In this document: piece after piece, positions 24,651-33,021 of the stretch
Layout: each line of letters opens with the position of its first letter
Position numbering within the stretch: the first letter of the stretch is position 1
DNA from: an uncultured Pseudomonadales bacterium
Lineage (GTDB): Bacteria; Pseudomonadota; Gammaproteobacteria; Pseudomonadales; Cellvibrionaceae
NCBI GenBank assembly: GCA_947487765.1
Contig: CANKXO010000001.1
Location: forward strand, 558,001 to 622,000
Direction of reading: 5' to 3'
Length of the DNA stretch: 64,000 bases
Translations under genes and position numbers: made by a program
The notes under the pieces: model-generated
Databases searched by the model: none
Told to the model about the DNA's origin: nothing
Seen by the model: only the letters and a program-made list of their open reading frames with translations

Positions 24651-25023
24651 TATTTTTACTGTAGCTAGTTTTATATCGACTACATTTGCCTTTACTGCCT
24701 TCTTTACAACACTCTTTTCTATTTGCAGTATTTATCATATAGATACTGACTAAGTTTTCTTTTTAATTAATCGCTGGTTTTATGTCCAATTTTTGGCTGA
24801 TTAATAGCCCAATTTTTATTAAGACTACTCTATGTAAGCGCTAAAATGCATTTGATTATGCATTATTTGTCCTATATTTTTCCTCCTAATCATCCTTCTG
24901 CTTAATCCTATAACTTTTTACTTCCTTCGAATAATTTATAAAAAATAGCCAATAAAACCATCGGTACAGCGAATTTTTTAAAATTATTTTTAACAATTTT
25001 TATGATAAAAAAATATAGATGAT

Positions 25024-25076
25024 TTTAAAAAAATCTATTTATGAGCTTAGAGAACTCATAAATAGATTTTTTTAAA
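25024..25076. repeat. 22-bp perfect inverted repeat (hairpin)
   Basis: Left arm 25024-25045, 9-nt loop 25046-25054, right arm 25055-25076, with no mismatch. Each arm has a run of seven A or T, so it could terminate transcription in either direction. The nearest gene end (ynfA) is 374 bp upstream, so it is not an ordinary gene-end terminator. Confidence 0.8.
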
Positions 25077-25451
25077 TAGGTTTAATTAGGGTTTATATTA
25101 AAAAATTATCGAAGTAGTTTTCCATGAAGAAAAGAGGGATATGCGACTTTAGTATTATGGAGTAACATTATTTGAATGCGTAAATAGTGCGTTGTTTAGA
25201 AAGGAAAAATTTAAAAAGTGCTATTTAAAATGAAGCTTCGAAAGATAAAAGTACACAGTATTTTTTGTTCAACCTTCATGAATAGAGAACTCATAAGCAA
25301 AAGTGTGCTGATGACTAAGGTTTACTTATGCGAAAAGTAGTTGGCGTTACATAATAAAATTTAGATGATAAATAAATATGAATAATAGCTACTTGCTACT
25401 CACTTTTAGTTGATCCATTCAAATAGATATTTCTCTTACTATAAAAATATA

Positions 25452-25483
25452 ATTTGGCCAAATAAAAACTAAATGTTTGGCCA
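25452..25483. promoter_or_regulatory. Paired TTTGGCCA sites before mcl
   Basis: ATTTGGCCAAAT (25452-25463) is a perfect 12-bp palindrome. TTTGGCCA recurs at 25476-25483, its start 23 bp after the first TTTGGCCA. The second ends 32 bp before the mcl start, a typical operator position for the mcl-mtkA-mtkB operon. I cannot name the regulator. Confidence 0.5.
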
Positions 25484-25515
25484 TTGTAAACATTACTACT
25501 ACGAGGACAATTCCA

Positions 25516-26457
25516 ATGAGTCATACACAATATCAACCTGCCCGCCAGCGCCTACAGCGTAGCGAACTAGCGGTGCCAGGTTCTAACCCAAGTATGTTTG
25601 AAAAAGCTGCAAACAGTGCTGTTGATTATGTATTTCTCGATCTCGAAGATGCTGTGGCTCCAAACGATAAAGCACAAGCGCGAAAAAATATTATCGAAGC
25701 TTTGCACGATATTGATTGGCGAGGCAAAGGCAAAAGTATTTCCGTTCGAATTAATAGTCTTGATACACATTACATGTATCGCGACGTGGTTGATTTAGTG
25801 GAGCAGGCGGGTGACAAAATTGATACGTTGTTAATTCCTAAAGTCGGTGTGGCTGCTGATGTTTATATGGTTGATGCAATGCTGACTCAAATCGAAGAGG
25901 CAAAAGGTTTTACCAATAAAATTGGTATCGAAGCGTTGATCGAAATTACCTTAGGTATGGCCAATGTTCACGAGATCGCACGTTCCAGCACGCGTATGGA
26001 AGCCCTTCATTTTGGTGTTGCTGACTACGCGGCAAGTTGTCGTGCACGTACTGTGAATATTGGTGGTTTGAATCCAGATTATCCTGCCGACCAATGGCAT
26101 CACGGTTTGTCGCAAATGCTCGTCGCTTGTCGTGCTTATGGCATCCGCGCGATTGATGGCCCTTTCGGTGACTTTAATGATCCTGATGGTTATACCTTGG
26201 CGGCTAATCGCGCAGCAGCATTGGGTTATGAAGGTAAGTGGGCGATTCACCCTTCACAAATTGAATTAGCGAACGATGTTTTTTCACCGCCAGAAAAAGA
26301 AGTGGCGCACGCTAAGGCGGTGCTAGATGCACTTGAAGAAGCGGCTGCGCAGGGCAAGGGCGCTGCCCAATTAAACGGTCGTATGATCGATGCGGCTTCG
26401 GCACGTATGGCACAAAATATTGTTAATACTGATACAGCAATACAAGCAAAGAATTAA
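25516..26457 (+). CDS. mcl: Malyl-CoA lyase (HpcH/HpaI family)
   Basis: 313 residues from ATG 25516 (GAGGA, 8 nt upstream). A CitE/HpcH-type TIM barrel: SELAVPGSNPSMFEKA, the Mg-binding FLDLEDAVAPNDK, SVRINSLDT, IEALIEITLGMANVHEI and FGVADYAAS, then KWAIHPSQIELAN. It should cleave malyl-CoA to acetyl-CoA and glyoxylate; some relatives also use beta-methylmalyl-CoA or add citramalyl-CoA activity. The two genes downstream encode malate-CoA ligase, whose product is its substrate, which strongly supports the malyl-CoA assignment over citrate lyase beta. These are serine-cycle enzymes, but no other serine-cycle genes are in the window. Confidence 0.88.
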   Translation: MSHTQYQPARQRLQRSELAVPGSNPSMFEKAANSAVDYVFLDLEDAVAPNDKAQARKNIIEALHDIDWRGKGKSISVRINSLDTHYMYRDVVDLVEQAGDKIDTLLIPKVGVAADVYMVDAMLTQIEEAKGFTNKIGIEALIEITLGMANVHEIARSSTRMEALHFGVADYAASCRARTVNIGGLNPDYPADQWHHGLSQMLVACRAYGIRAIDGPFGDFNDPDGYTLAANRAAALGYEGKWAIHPSQIELANDVFSPPEKEVAHAKAVLDALEEAAAQGKGAAQLNGRMIDAASARMAQNIVNTDTAIQAKN

Positions 26458-26484
26458 TTATCAACTGAATAAGAGGAAGTCCTT

Positions 26485-27648
26485 ATGGATATCCATGAGT
26501 ATCAAGCAAAGGCATTATTGGCTGAATTTGGAATGCCAATTGCCAAAGGTGAATTAGCTTATAGTCCGGAGCAAGCAACATATCGAGCGAAGGAAATAGG
26601 TGGTGAAAAATGGGTTGTAAAAGCACAGATTCATTCAGGTGCGCGTGGTAAAGCCGGTGGCATCAAAGTGTGTGAAAATGAAAACGAACTTTATACCGCG
26701 GCAGAGCAATTGCTAGGCAAGCGCCTTGTCACTCATCAGACAGGCCCGCAAGGTAAATTAGTTAATCGATTGTATATTGAAGAAGCTATGCCTATTGCTC
26801 GCGAGATCTATCTTGGTTTTTTAATGGACCGTGCCAGTGAACGCATTATGGTTGTTGCTTCATCGTCTGGTGGTATGGATATCGAAGAAGTGGCAGAGAA
26901 AGATCCAGATTCAATTATCCGCATTGGTATTGAACCCGCTGTGGGTATGCAGGCATTTGAAGCGCGAGAAATTGTGTTTAAGTTAGGGCTTGAACCTGCA
27001 CAAACAAGCCAAGCGATTACCGCTATTCTTGCTTGTTATCGCGCGTTTCGTGAACTCGATGCCACGATGGTTGAGATTAACCCACTGGTTGTTACTGAAG
27101 ACGGACGGTTGTTAGCCCTCGATGCCAAAATGACATTTGACGATAACGCCTTATTCCGTCGCCAACAAATTTGTGAGCTCCGCGATAAGTCTCAAGAAGA
27201 TCCACGTGAAATGATGGCCGCAGATCGTGGCCTGAGTTATGTCGGGCTAGATGGCAATATTGGTTGCATTATTAATGGTGCGGGTCTTGCGATGGCAACA
27301 ATGGATATGATCAAACATTGTGGTGGTGAGCCTGCAAACTTTCTTGATATCGGCGGTGGTGCATCGCCAGAGCGCGTCGCAAAGGCATTCAATTTAGTAC
27401 TGTCAGACGAAGGTGTTAAAGCTATTCTAGTCAATATATTTGCGGGTATTAACCGTTGTGATTGGGTGGCCGAAGGTGTTGTACAAGCGATGCAAAAACT
27501 GGATATCAAAGTTCCAGTCTTGGTTCGTTTATCAGGTACCAATGTAGAAGAAGGGCGAAAAATCCTTGCTGAAAGCAATGTACCGGTTATCACAGCAGAT
27601 ACTTTAGCCGATGCAGCAGATAAAGCTGTGACTGCGGCCAATCAATAA
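26485..27648 (+). CDS. mtkA: Malate-CoA ligase (malate thiokinase) beta subunit
   Basis: 387 residues, a SucC-like ATP-grasp subunit: [18 protein letters not shown], the ATP-grasp lysines in [30 protein letters not shown] with metal ligands, and [17 protein letters not shown]. Diagnostic features recall methylotroph MtkA rather than Suc[35 protein letters not shown], and [20 protein letters not shown]. It activates malate with ATP and CoA to malyl-CoA, together with the alpha subunit encoded 21 bp downstream. GAGGAAG precedes ATG 26485. Confidence 0.92.
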   Translation: MDIHEYQAKALLAEFGMPIAKGELAYSPEQATYRAKEIGGEKWVVKAQIHSGARGKAGGIKVCENENELYTAAEQLLGKRLVTHQTGPQGKLVNRLYIEEAMPIAREIYLGFLMDRASERIMVVASSSGGMDIEEVAEKDPDSIIRIGIEPAVGMQAFEAREIVFKLGLEPAQTSQAITAILACYRAFRELDATMVEINPLVVTEDGRLLALDAKMTFDDNALFRRQQICELRDKSQEDPREMMAADRGLSYVGLDGNIGCIINGAGLAMATMDMIKHCGGEPANFLDIGGGASPERVAKAFNLVLSDEGVKAILVNIFAGINRCDWVAEGVVQAMQKLDIKVPVLVRLSGTNVEEGRKILAESNVPVITADTLADAADKAVTAANQ

Positions 27649-27669
27649 TCTGGGGAAGAGGAAAATAGA

Positions 27670-28560
27670 ATGAGTATTTTAATTGATGAAAACACCTCAG
27701 TAATCGTTCAAGGTTTTACTGGTCGTATTGGCACATTTCACGCTAACGACATGATGAACTACGGGACTAATGTAGTGGGTGGTGTGACACCAGGTAAGGG
27801 TGGTGAGAAGCATCTTGATCGTCCGGTATTTGATACGGTGAAAGAAGCCGTTAAACAAACCGGTGCAGAAGCCAGTATCGTTTTTGTGCCACCACCATTT
27901 GCTGCTGATGCCATTATGGAAGCTGCCGATGCTGGGATTCGTTACTGTGTTTGTGTAACGGATGGTGTGCCTACACAGGATATGGTTCGTGTAAAACGCT
28001 ATATGCGCCGCTATAAAAAAGAAGAGCGCATGTGCCTTACCGGGCCAAATTGTGCTGGGACTATCAGCCCAGGAAAGGCCATGTTGGGGATTATGCCTGG
28101 CCATATTTATCAACAAGGTAACATTGGCATTATTGGTCGTTCTGGTACGTTAGGCTATGAGGCAGCTTCTCAAATGAAAGCTATGGGTATCGGTGTGAGT
28201 ACCAGTGTTGGTATTGGTGGCGACCCTATTAACGGGAGTTCTTTCCGTGATCATTTAGAGCGTTTTGAAGAAGACGATGACACAGTTGCTGTTGTGATGA
28301 TCGGTGAAATCGGCGGACCTCAAGAGGCCGAAGCGGCAAGATTTGCTCGTGAAAATATGAAGAAACCTGTATTAGGTTACATTGCTGGTTTGACTGCTCC
28401 TAAAGGACGCCGTATGGGGCACGCGGGAGCAATTGTTTCTTCTTCCGGTGAGTCAGCGGCAGAAAAAGTAGAGATACTGCGCGAATGTGGTGTTAATGTG
28501 ATTATACGCCCGTCCGAGTTTGGCTCTAATGTTGCTGATGTTCTCGCTAAAATTGGATAA
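27670..28560 (+). CDS. mtkB: Malate-CoA ligase alpha subunit
   Basis: 296 residues, a SucD-like subunit: VIVQGFTGRIGTFHANDMM (CoA-binding Rossmann domain), GGVTPGKGG, the CITDGVP-like CVTDGVPTQDM, and the phosphohistidine motif in RRMGHAGAIVSSS. GPNCAGTISPGKAMLGIMPG and IGRSGTLGYEA are conserved in both families. Pairing with mtkA and mcl identifies it as malate thiokinase rather than succinyl-CoA synthetase. GAGGAAAA stands upstream of ATG 27670. The operon ends at a strong terminator 20 bp further on. Confidence 0.92.
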   Translation: MSILIDENTSVIVQGFTGRIGTFHANDMMNYGTNVVGGVTPGKGGEKHLDRPVFDTVKEAVKQTGAEASIVFVPPPFAADAIMEAADAGIRYCVCVTDGVPTQDMVRVKRYMRRYKKEERMCLTGPNCAGTISPGKAMLGIMPGHIYQQGNIGIIGRSGTLGYEAASQMKAMGIGVSTSVGIGGDPINGSSFRDHLERFEEDDDTVAVVMIGEIGGPQEAEAARFARENMKKPVLGYIAGLTAPKGRRMGHAGAIVSSSGESAAEKVEILRECGVNVIIRPSEFGSNVADVLAKIG

Positions 28561-28580
28561 GTCATTCTCGATATATCCTA

Positions 28581-28617
28581 AAAATACTCAGGGGTTGCCT
28601 TAACCCTTGAGTATTTT
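28581..28617 (+). terminator. Intrinsic terminator after mtkB
   Basis: A 16-bp stem (28581-28596 with 28602-28617) containing one G-T pair, a 5-nt loop and a terminal TTTT, starting 20 bp after the mtkB stop. Confidence 0.85.
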
Positions 28618-28761
28618 CCTGCAAATGTTCTCTATTCTCTGAGCTTCTTGAATCAAATAAACTAGAAACCCGTATACAGCGCATCGGTATACAGTTTTAA
28701 TTATTCCTGTCATAGTATAAAAATTAATTTTTAAATAATGTTGTTAATGCGAGAAGAATAA

Positions 28762-29328
28762 ATGATTGAAAGTAAAGAATCGTTTAGTTTTCAACCCTCC
28801 TTGATTGGAGGTAATCTTTCAATAAGGCCTTTGTATAGGGAGGATTTTGATTCATTATTTACTTGCGCATCGGATAAAAAAATATGGGCGGGTCATCCGC
28901 ATTCTGATCGGTATCAAAAACCTGTATTTGAAAAATGGTTTGAAACCGCTATCGACTCTAAGGCAACAATTGTTGTTATCAATAATAATACGAATGAAAT
29001 TATAGGCTCCTCTCGATTTTATTGGCTCGATACAATACCTGATGATATCTCTATTGGTTTTACATTTCTTGCTTGCCAGTATTGGGGAGGGCAAACTAAT
29101 TTTGAGCTTAAAACACTGATGCTAAATTATGCTTTTAATTTTTTTGATACGGTCTGGTTTCATATTGCTCCTTCGAATATTCGATCTCAAAAAGCAACTC
29201 AAAAAATTGGTTGTACTTTCTCTCATGAGGAAATGCTAAAAATATCTACTAAGGATGAATTATGGTATTGCTACAGAATGGAGAAAGCATCATGGTTAAC
29301 CATCATTAACAGCAAAAATAATGACTGA
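28762..29328 (+). CDS. GNAT acetyltransferase
   Basis: 188 residues of the Acetyltransf_3 (RimJ/RimL-like) type: LSIRPLYREDFDSLF at the start, a central strand IIGSSRFYWLD, IGFTFLACQYWGGQTNFELK around the acetyl-CoA loop, and a late FHIAPSNIRSQKATQKIGC helix. The substrate cannot be inferred. It stands alone after the mtkB terminator, with an AGAAG ribosome site, and is more AT-rich than its neighbours. Confidence 0.82.
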   Translation: MIESKESFSFQPSLIGGNLSIRPLYREDFDSLFTCASDKKIWAGHPHSDRYQKPVFEKWFETAIDSKATIVVINNNTNEIIGSSRFYWLDTIPDDISIGFTFLACQYWGGQTNFELKTLMLNYAFNFFDTVWFHIAPSNIRSQKATQKIGCTFSHEEMLKISTKDELWYCYRMEKASWLTIINSKNND

Positions 29329-29491
29329 ATATTAGCTATCTATTTGTGTTTACTAAGGCTTTTATCGTGCAAGGTTTATGACAGTTTGGTTTTTTATAGT
29401 TTAAGATGCTGCCAATAATGTATATCAGCTATGTGTTTTTTATATAGTATTGAAAGATTAATAATCGCAACTAAAGAACAAAGGTAGAAGT

Positions 29492-29779
29492 ATGAGTAAA
29501 GCTTATGTTATAGGACATGCAACGATAAAAGATGAAAGCAAATGGGCTGAATATCGCAGCAAAGTCCCTGCAACCCTGGAACCGTGGGGTGCGGAGTTGA
29601 TTTTTAGAGGAAAATTACTTTCCGTATTATCTGGTGAGCATTCTCACCCCGGTGCGCTTGTTATCTCTTTTCCCAACGCTCAAGCCATTGATAATTGGTT
29701 TAATTCTGCTGAATATCAAGCCATTATACCTCTCAGAAAAGCAGCGGTTGATATGGAACTAATGTCGTACGAGGTATAA
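29492..29779 (+). CDS. DUF1330 protein (second copy)
   Basis: 95 residues: AYVIGHATIKDESKWAEYRS, then the AELIFRGKLLSVLSGEH strand pair, and ALVISFPNAQAIDNWFNSAEY with IPLRKAAVDME, the same layout as the DUF1330 gene at 23287 but with low identity, so the two are not a recent duplication. AAAGG stands 7 nt before ATG. No function is established for the family. Confidence 0.85.
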   Translation: MSKAYVIGHATIKDESKWAEYRSKVPATLEPWGAELIFRGKLLSVLSGEHSHPGALVISFPNAQAIDNWFNSAEYQAIIPLRKAAVDMELMSYEV

Positions 29780-29888
29780 TTAAAAACGATTGTATTGTGT
29801 GAAAGGTAAGAAAATATGTTGGCATCATTCTACCTCTCAATCATGTATCATTAACCTTTCCCTATCGCATTTATCTGTGGATATTTAA

Positions 29889-30506
29889 GTGAATATCGCC
29901 CTATTGTCCGTTTTTATCCCGACGTTTTTCTTTGTGTCTATCACACCAGGAATGTGTATGACGTTGGCTATGACTCTGGGAATGACAATTGGCGTTAAGC
30001 GAGCACTGTGGATGATGCTGGGCGAGCTGCTAGGTGTCGGTATAGTCGCCATCTTATCCGCTATTGGTGTCGCTGCATTACTACTCAATTACCCTAGTGC
30101 TTTTACTATATTTAAATATATTGGTGGTGTTTATTTGGCTTATATAGGTGTCCAAATGTGGCGATCAAGAGGGAAAATGGCAATTAAGAGTACAGAAGGG
30201 AGCCAGTCTTACTCTCGCCTTGAGCTTGCTATGCAAGGCTTTATGACGGCCATTGCCAATCCCAAAGGATGGGCTTTTTTTGTAGCGCTATTGCCCCCTT
30301 TCTTATCGGCAGATTCTCCTTTATTTGAGCAGTTATTGATTCTTATCAGTATTATTCTTATGTTAGAGCTCACCTGTTTGCTGATTTATGCGACAGGTGG
30401 CCGCACTTTGCGCTCTTTATTAATGCAAAGTGGGAATGTAAGAGCCATGAATCGTATTGCCGGGTCTTTAATGATAGGTGTCGGGGTTTGGCTTGCGGTG
30501 GGCTGA
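29889..30506 (+). CDS. LysE/RhtB family amino-acid exporter
   Basis: 205 residues with about six membrane spans. It starts at GTG 29889. ITPGMCMTLAMTLGMTIGVKRALWMMLGELLG is the LysE signature, followed by KYIGGVYLAYIGVQMWRSR, and GFMTAIANPKGWAFFVALLPPFL. The family exports amino acids or derivatives such as homoserine lactone; the substrate here is unknown. No clear Shine-Dalgarno sequence is visible. Confidence 0.9.
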   Translation: MNIALLSVFIPTFFFVSITPGMCMTLAMTLGMTIGVKRALWMMLGELLGVGIVAILSAIGVAALLLNYPSAFTIFKYIGGVYLAYIGVQMWRSRGKMAIKSTEGSQSYSRLELAMQGFMTAIANPKGWAFFVALLPPFLSADSPLFEQLLILISIILMLELTCLLIYATGGRTLRSLLMQSGNVRAMNRIAGSLMIGVGVWLAVG

Positions 30507-30707
30507 TTTTTAAACGATTTTAGTTTTTAATGAATAGCTATTTATAAATGACCATACATTTTCATAAAACTTTACCACAGAGCCATTGTCAATAAGCAAA
30601 ATAATAGATAAAAGAAAGACTGTCTTTTTGTATTATTCTTAACTAATAGTCGGATAGTTTTCTCGTAACAAGTCAACTATTTAAATCATATTCTATGAGG
30701 TGACTCC

Positions 30708-31619
30708 ATGTTTCTTAATATACTACGCACATTGATCAGCTCTTATAGTGTTCGATCTCTATGTGCATTAACTTTTTTATTGATTACGAGCTTTGTTGAT
30801 GCCAGTGATGTAAAACTAAGCACTCAGAAAATGACAAATACCATTTATATGATAAGTGGTAAGGGAGGGAATATTGGTGTTTCAGTAGGTTCTGATGGTA
30901 CGTTCTTAATTGATGATAAGTATGCACCAATGACAGATGCAATTTTATCTGAGCTTAAAAGTATCGGTGGAGATGTCCCTAAATTTGTTATCAATACCCA
31001 TTGGCATGGCGATCATACTGGCGGTAATAAGAATTTAGGTGAAAAAGGTTCCATTATTGTTGCCCATGATAATGTTCGTAAGCGTCTATCAAAAGATAAC
31101 TTTATAGCAGCATTTCTTTCGAGAACGCCTGCTCAACCTAAAATTGCCTTGCCAGTGATCAGCTTTGCCAAAGGTCTGACTTTTCATCTAAATGACGATA
31201 CCATTTCAGTGCAGCATATTCCTAGCAGCCACACAGATGGTGATAGTATTATTTATTTTAAAAATGACAATGTACTTCATACCGGAGATTTATTTTTTAA
31301 TGGCTTCTACCCTTTTATCGACACTGATCATGGCGGTTCTCTGCCGGGTTTAATTAAAGGTATTGATACACTACTAAATATTGTGGACGATAAAACAAAA
31401 ATCATCCCTGGCCATGGGCCAATAGCAACCAAAGCTCAGCTTATTGATTATCGTTCGATGCTTAAATCAGCTTATAAACAACTAAGTAAGTTGAAGAAGG
31501 AAGGCAAGACAGTGGAACAAGCCATTGCAAGTAAGCCGCTAAAAGCACTAGATAAGCAATGGTCTAGAGGCTTGTTTACAACTGACAAGTGGATTGGTCT
31601 AATTTATGGTAGCTTATAG
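30708..31619 (+). CDS. Secreted metallo-beta-lactamase-fold hydrolase
   Basis: 303 residues with an N-terminal signal peptide (hydrophobic run about 15-31, cut near VDASD). The zinc sites are complete: THWHGDHTGG (His98, His100, Asp102, His103), His in SSHTDGDS, Asp in LHTGDLFF, and His in IPGHGPI. MBL proteins of this periplasmic type include hydrolases, redox-linked enzymes and some carbapenemase-like proteins; the sequence does not show which. A lysine-rich C-terminal helix region (KKEGKTVEQAIASKPL) is common in the non-lactamase members. GAGGTGA stands upstream of ATG. Confidence 0.85.
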   Translation: MFLNILRTLISSYSVRSLCALTFLLITSFVDASDVKLSTQKMTNTIYMISGKGGNIGVSVGSDGTFLIDDKYAPMTDAILSELKSIGGDVPKFVINTHWHGDHTGGNKNLGEKGSIIVAHDNVRKRLSKDNFIAAFLSRTPAQPKIALPVISFAKGLTFHLNDDTISVQHIPSSHTDGDSIIYFKNDNVLHTGDLFFNGFYPFIDTDHGGSLPGLIKGIDTLLNIVDDKTKIIPGHGPIATKAQLIDYRSMLKSAYKQLSKLKKEGKTVEQAIASKPLKALDKQWSRGLFTTDKWIGLIYGSL

Positions 31620-31654
31620 TGATAAAGTAAAATGCTGTATATATTTTCAGTAAT

Positions 31655-31682
31655 AAAAAAAGCGCCAATAGGCGCTTTTTTT
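31655..31682. terminator. Bidirectional intrinsic terminator
   Basis: Perfect 12-bp stem (31655-31666 with 31671-31682): GCGCC pairs with GGCGC, flanked by A7 and T7, with a 4-nt loop AATA. It separates two convergent genes and can serve both. Confidence 0.92.
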
Positions 31683-31689
31683 ATGAAGA

Positions 31690-32559
31690 CTATTTAGTGG
31701 TATTGGATAAAAGATCCGGATTAATGACAAGGTTTCTCACGCCATGTGCGTGGTCTTCATTAAAAATATTACTTTTGCACCATTGCCCGACAGTTTCGAT
31801 ATTTACTTTAGCAACTTTCGGGCGTACATTCCATGTGACCTGAAAGGGCGAGCCCTTTTCATTGTAACTTGGGCCTGTCGTTGAACCGGCATATTGAATG
31901 GCTTGACCGGTATTATCCGGAATGTTGATAGCCTGTTGTAAATCATTTTTTAAACCATGTTGGGTTAATTGAATAAAGTCTCCAGAGTTTTTGCTATTGA
32001 CTAGAACATAGACTTGAGTCTCGACACGTAATTGTGGGTTTTTAATAGAATCACTTAAGCATGAGCCTAGAGTGGGGCCGGGTTTAACATTTGCAGTTGA
32101 GTGAACATAGTGCACTTCAATGGTATCTCCTGGGAAAAGGCCACCATGTTTGTTTGGGCATATTTGTTGACTCACGGGTTTTAGCTCAGCTTGGCTTAAG
32201 TTACCAGAAAATACATAGCCGCTTTGATATCCATGTCCATCACCATTACCTGCATATTTTGTAAAATCACCACCTTTATGTTCAGCATTCTTATGAAAAT
32301 GAATATTACAAAGATTCATCTCCGTATAAGCGGGAGCTGTGCTGAATGAACGACTATTATTCCCTTTGATCGAATCGATATCTCTGGGAGATTGCGGGCC
32401 GAATCCCTTGTCTTTGGTATTCTGATGTAATAAATCACGTTGTTTAGCAATAACTTCATCAGAAACTGGATTATATGTCTCTGAATAGTTATTTTTAGCG
32501 TTAGCAAAACCGGGTAATACAGTCGCTGCTATAAGTAGAGTAAAAGCTTTTCTTTTCAT
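31690..32559 (-). CDS. Delta-class carbonic anhydrase-like secreted protein
   Basis: 289 residues with a Sec signal (MKRKAFTLLIAATVLPGFANA). The centre has NLCNIHFHKNAEHKGGDF: His87, His89 and His94 look like zinc ligands, as in the putative carbonic anhydrase (delta-like) family, and the Cys residues (84, and in SQQICPN and GSCLSDS) may form disulfides. VHYVHSTANVKPGPTLGSC and the late FQVTWNVRPKVAKV are also family-like. Periplasmic carbonic anhydrase would interconvert CO2 and bicarbonate. I recall this family from marine gammaproteobacteria but cannot confirm it without a search. Confidence 0.7.
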   Translation of the reverse strand: MKRKAFTLLIAATVLPGFANAKNNYSETYNPVSDEVIAKQRDLLHQNTKDKGFGPQSPRDIDSIKGNNSRSFSTAPAYTEMNLCNIHFHKNAEHKGGDFTKYAGNGDGHGYQSGYVFSGNLSQAELKPVSQQICPNKHGGLFPGDTIEVHYVHSTANVKPGPTLGSCLSDSIKNPQLRVETQVYVLVNSKNSGDFIQLTQHGLKNDLQQAINIPDNTGQAIQYAGSTTGPSYNEKGSPFQVTWNVRPKVAKVNIETVGQWCKSNIFNEDHAHGVRNLVINPDLLSNTTK

Positions 32560-33021
32560 TATGTCTTTCTCGTAGTGTTAATGGTCTAAAATACTCAGAT
32601 CTATAAGAGTAAATGATCTGTAAAACTAAAAATGCGATATAAAAGCCAATTTAGCTGTATGCATTTATACAAAGTTCACAGAAAATAGTTCCAATTTGAG
32701 GGTAGGTCTCATTTTGGTTGAAAATGAATCAGAATGTTTGAAGGCTAACGTTTATTAAGTGTTTTGACCTATTATTTTATTATTCTCGTGTAAAATACCC
32801 CGGTGCTATTGATATCTATCGATATTGGCGCCTATGAATCAATAAAATGTATAAAAAATATAGTGGGCTTCTAGACATATTGATGAGGTTGCAAGTGTAA
32901 GGAGGCATTGGCGAAATAAGGGAGTTTATACAGAATAAATAGCCTATTGTAATCAACTTTCAAATATTGAATACAGGTCATTTTTTAGAAGTTAGTAATA
33001 AGTATAAGGAAAAAAATATTT
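32560..33021. other. 462-bp intergenic region, no gene seen
   Basis: Separates the divergent carbonic anhydrase-like and acyltransferase genes, so promoters for both are expected. No reading frame longer than about 20 codons with a ribosome site was seen, and no strong hairpin. Only a short dyad, CATTTT-N5-AAAATG (about 32710-32726), was noticed. Confidence 0.5.

Larger units (their letters stand above)
24651..25515. other. 865-bp AT-rich intergenic stretch before mcl
   Basis: No reading frame with a credible ribosome site was found. It holds a 22-bp perfect inverted repeat (25024-25076), a 14-base direct repeat TAGAGAACTCATAA at about 25048 (partly inside that hairpin) and 25283, and TGGCCA-type dyads just before mcl (25452-25483). 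The promoter of mcl-mtkAB must be here. Confidence 0.6.

Noticed and set aside
24846-24905. Short open frames of 14-19 codons in the intergenic region before mcl
   Set aside because: Too short, no Shine-Dalgarno sequence, composition typical of AT-rich non-coding DNA.
24990-25019. TTAACA-N18-TATAGA as a promoter for a small RNA at the 25-kb hairpin
   Set aside because: The predicted start falls within the hairpin itself, and such matches are common by chance in AT-rich DNA.
27237-28116. Long antisense frames (134 and 139 codons) within mtkA and mtkB
   Set aside because: Shadow frames of two well-supported genes; the translations match no family pattern.
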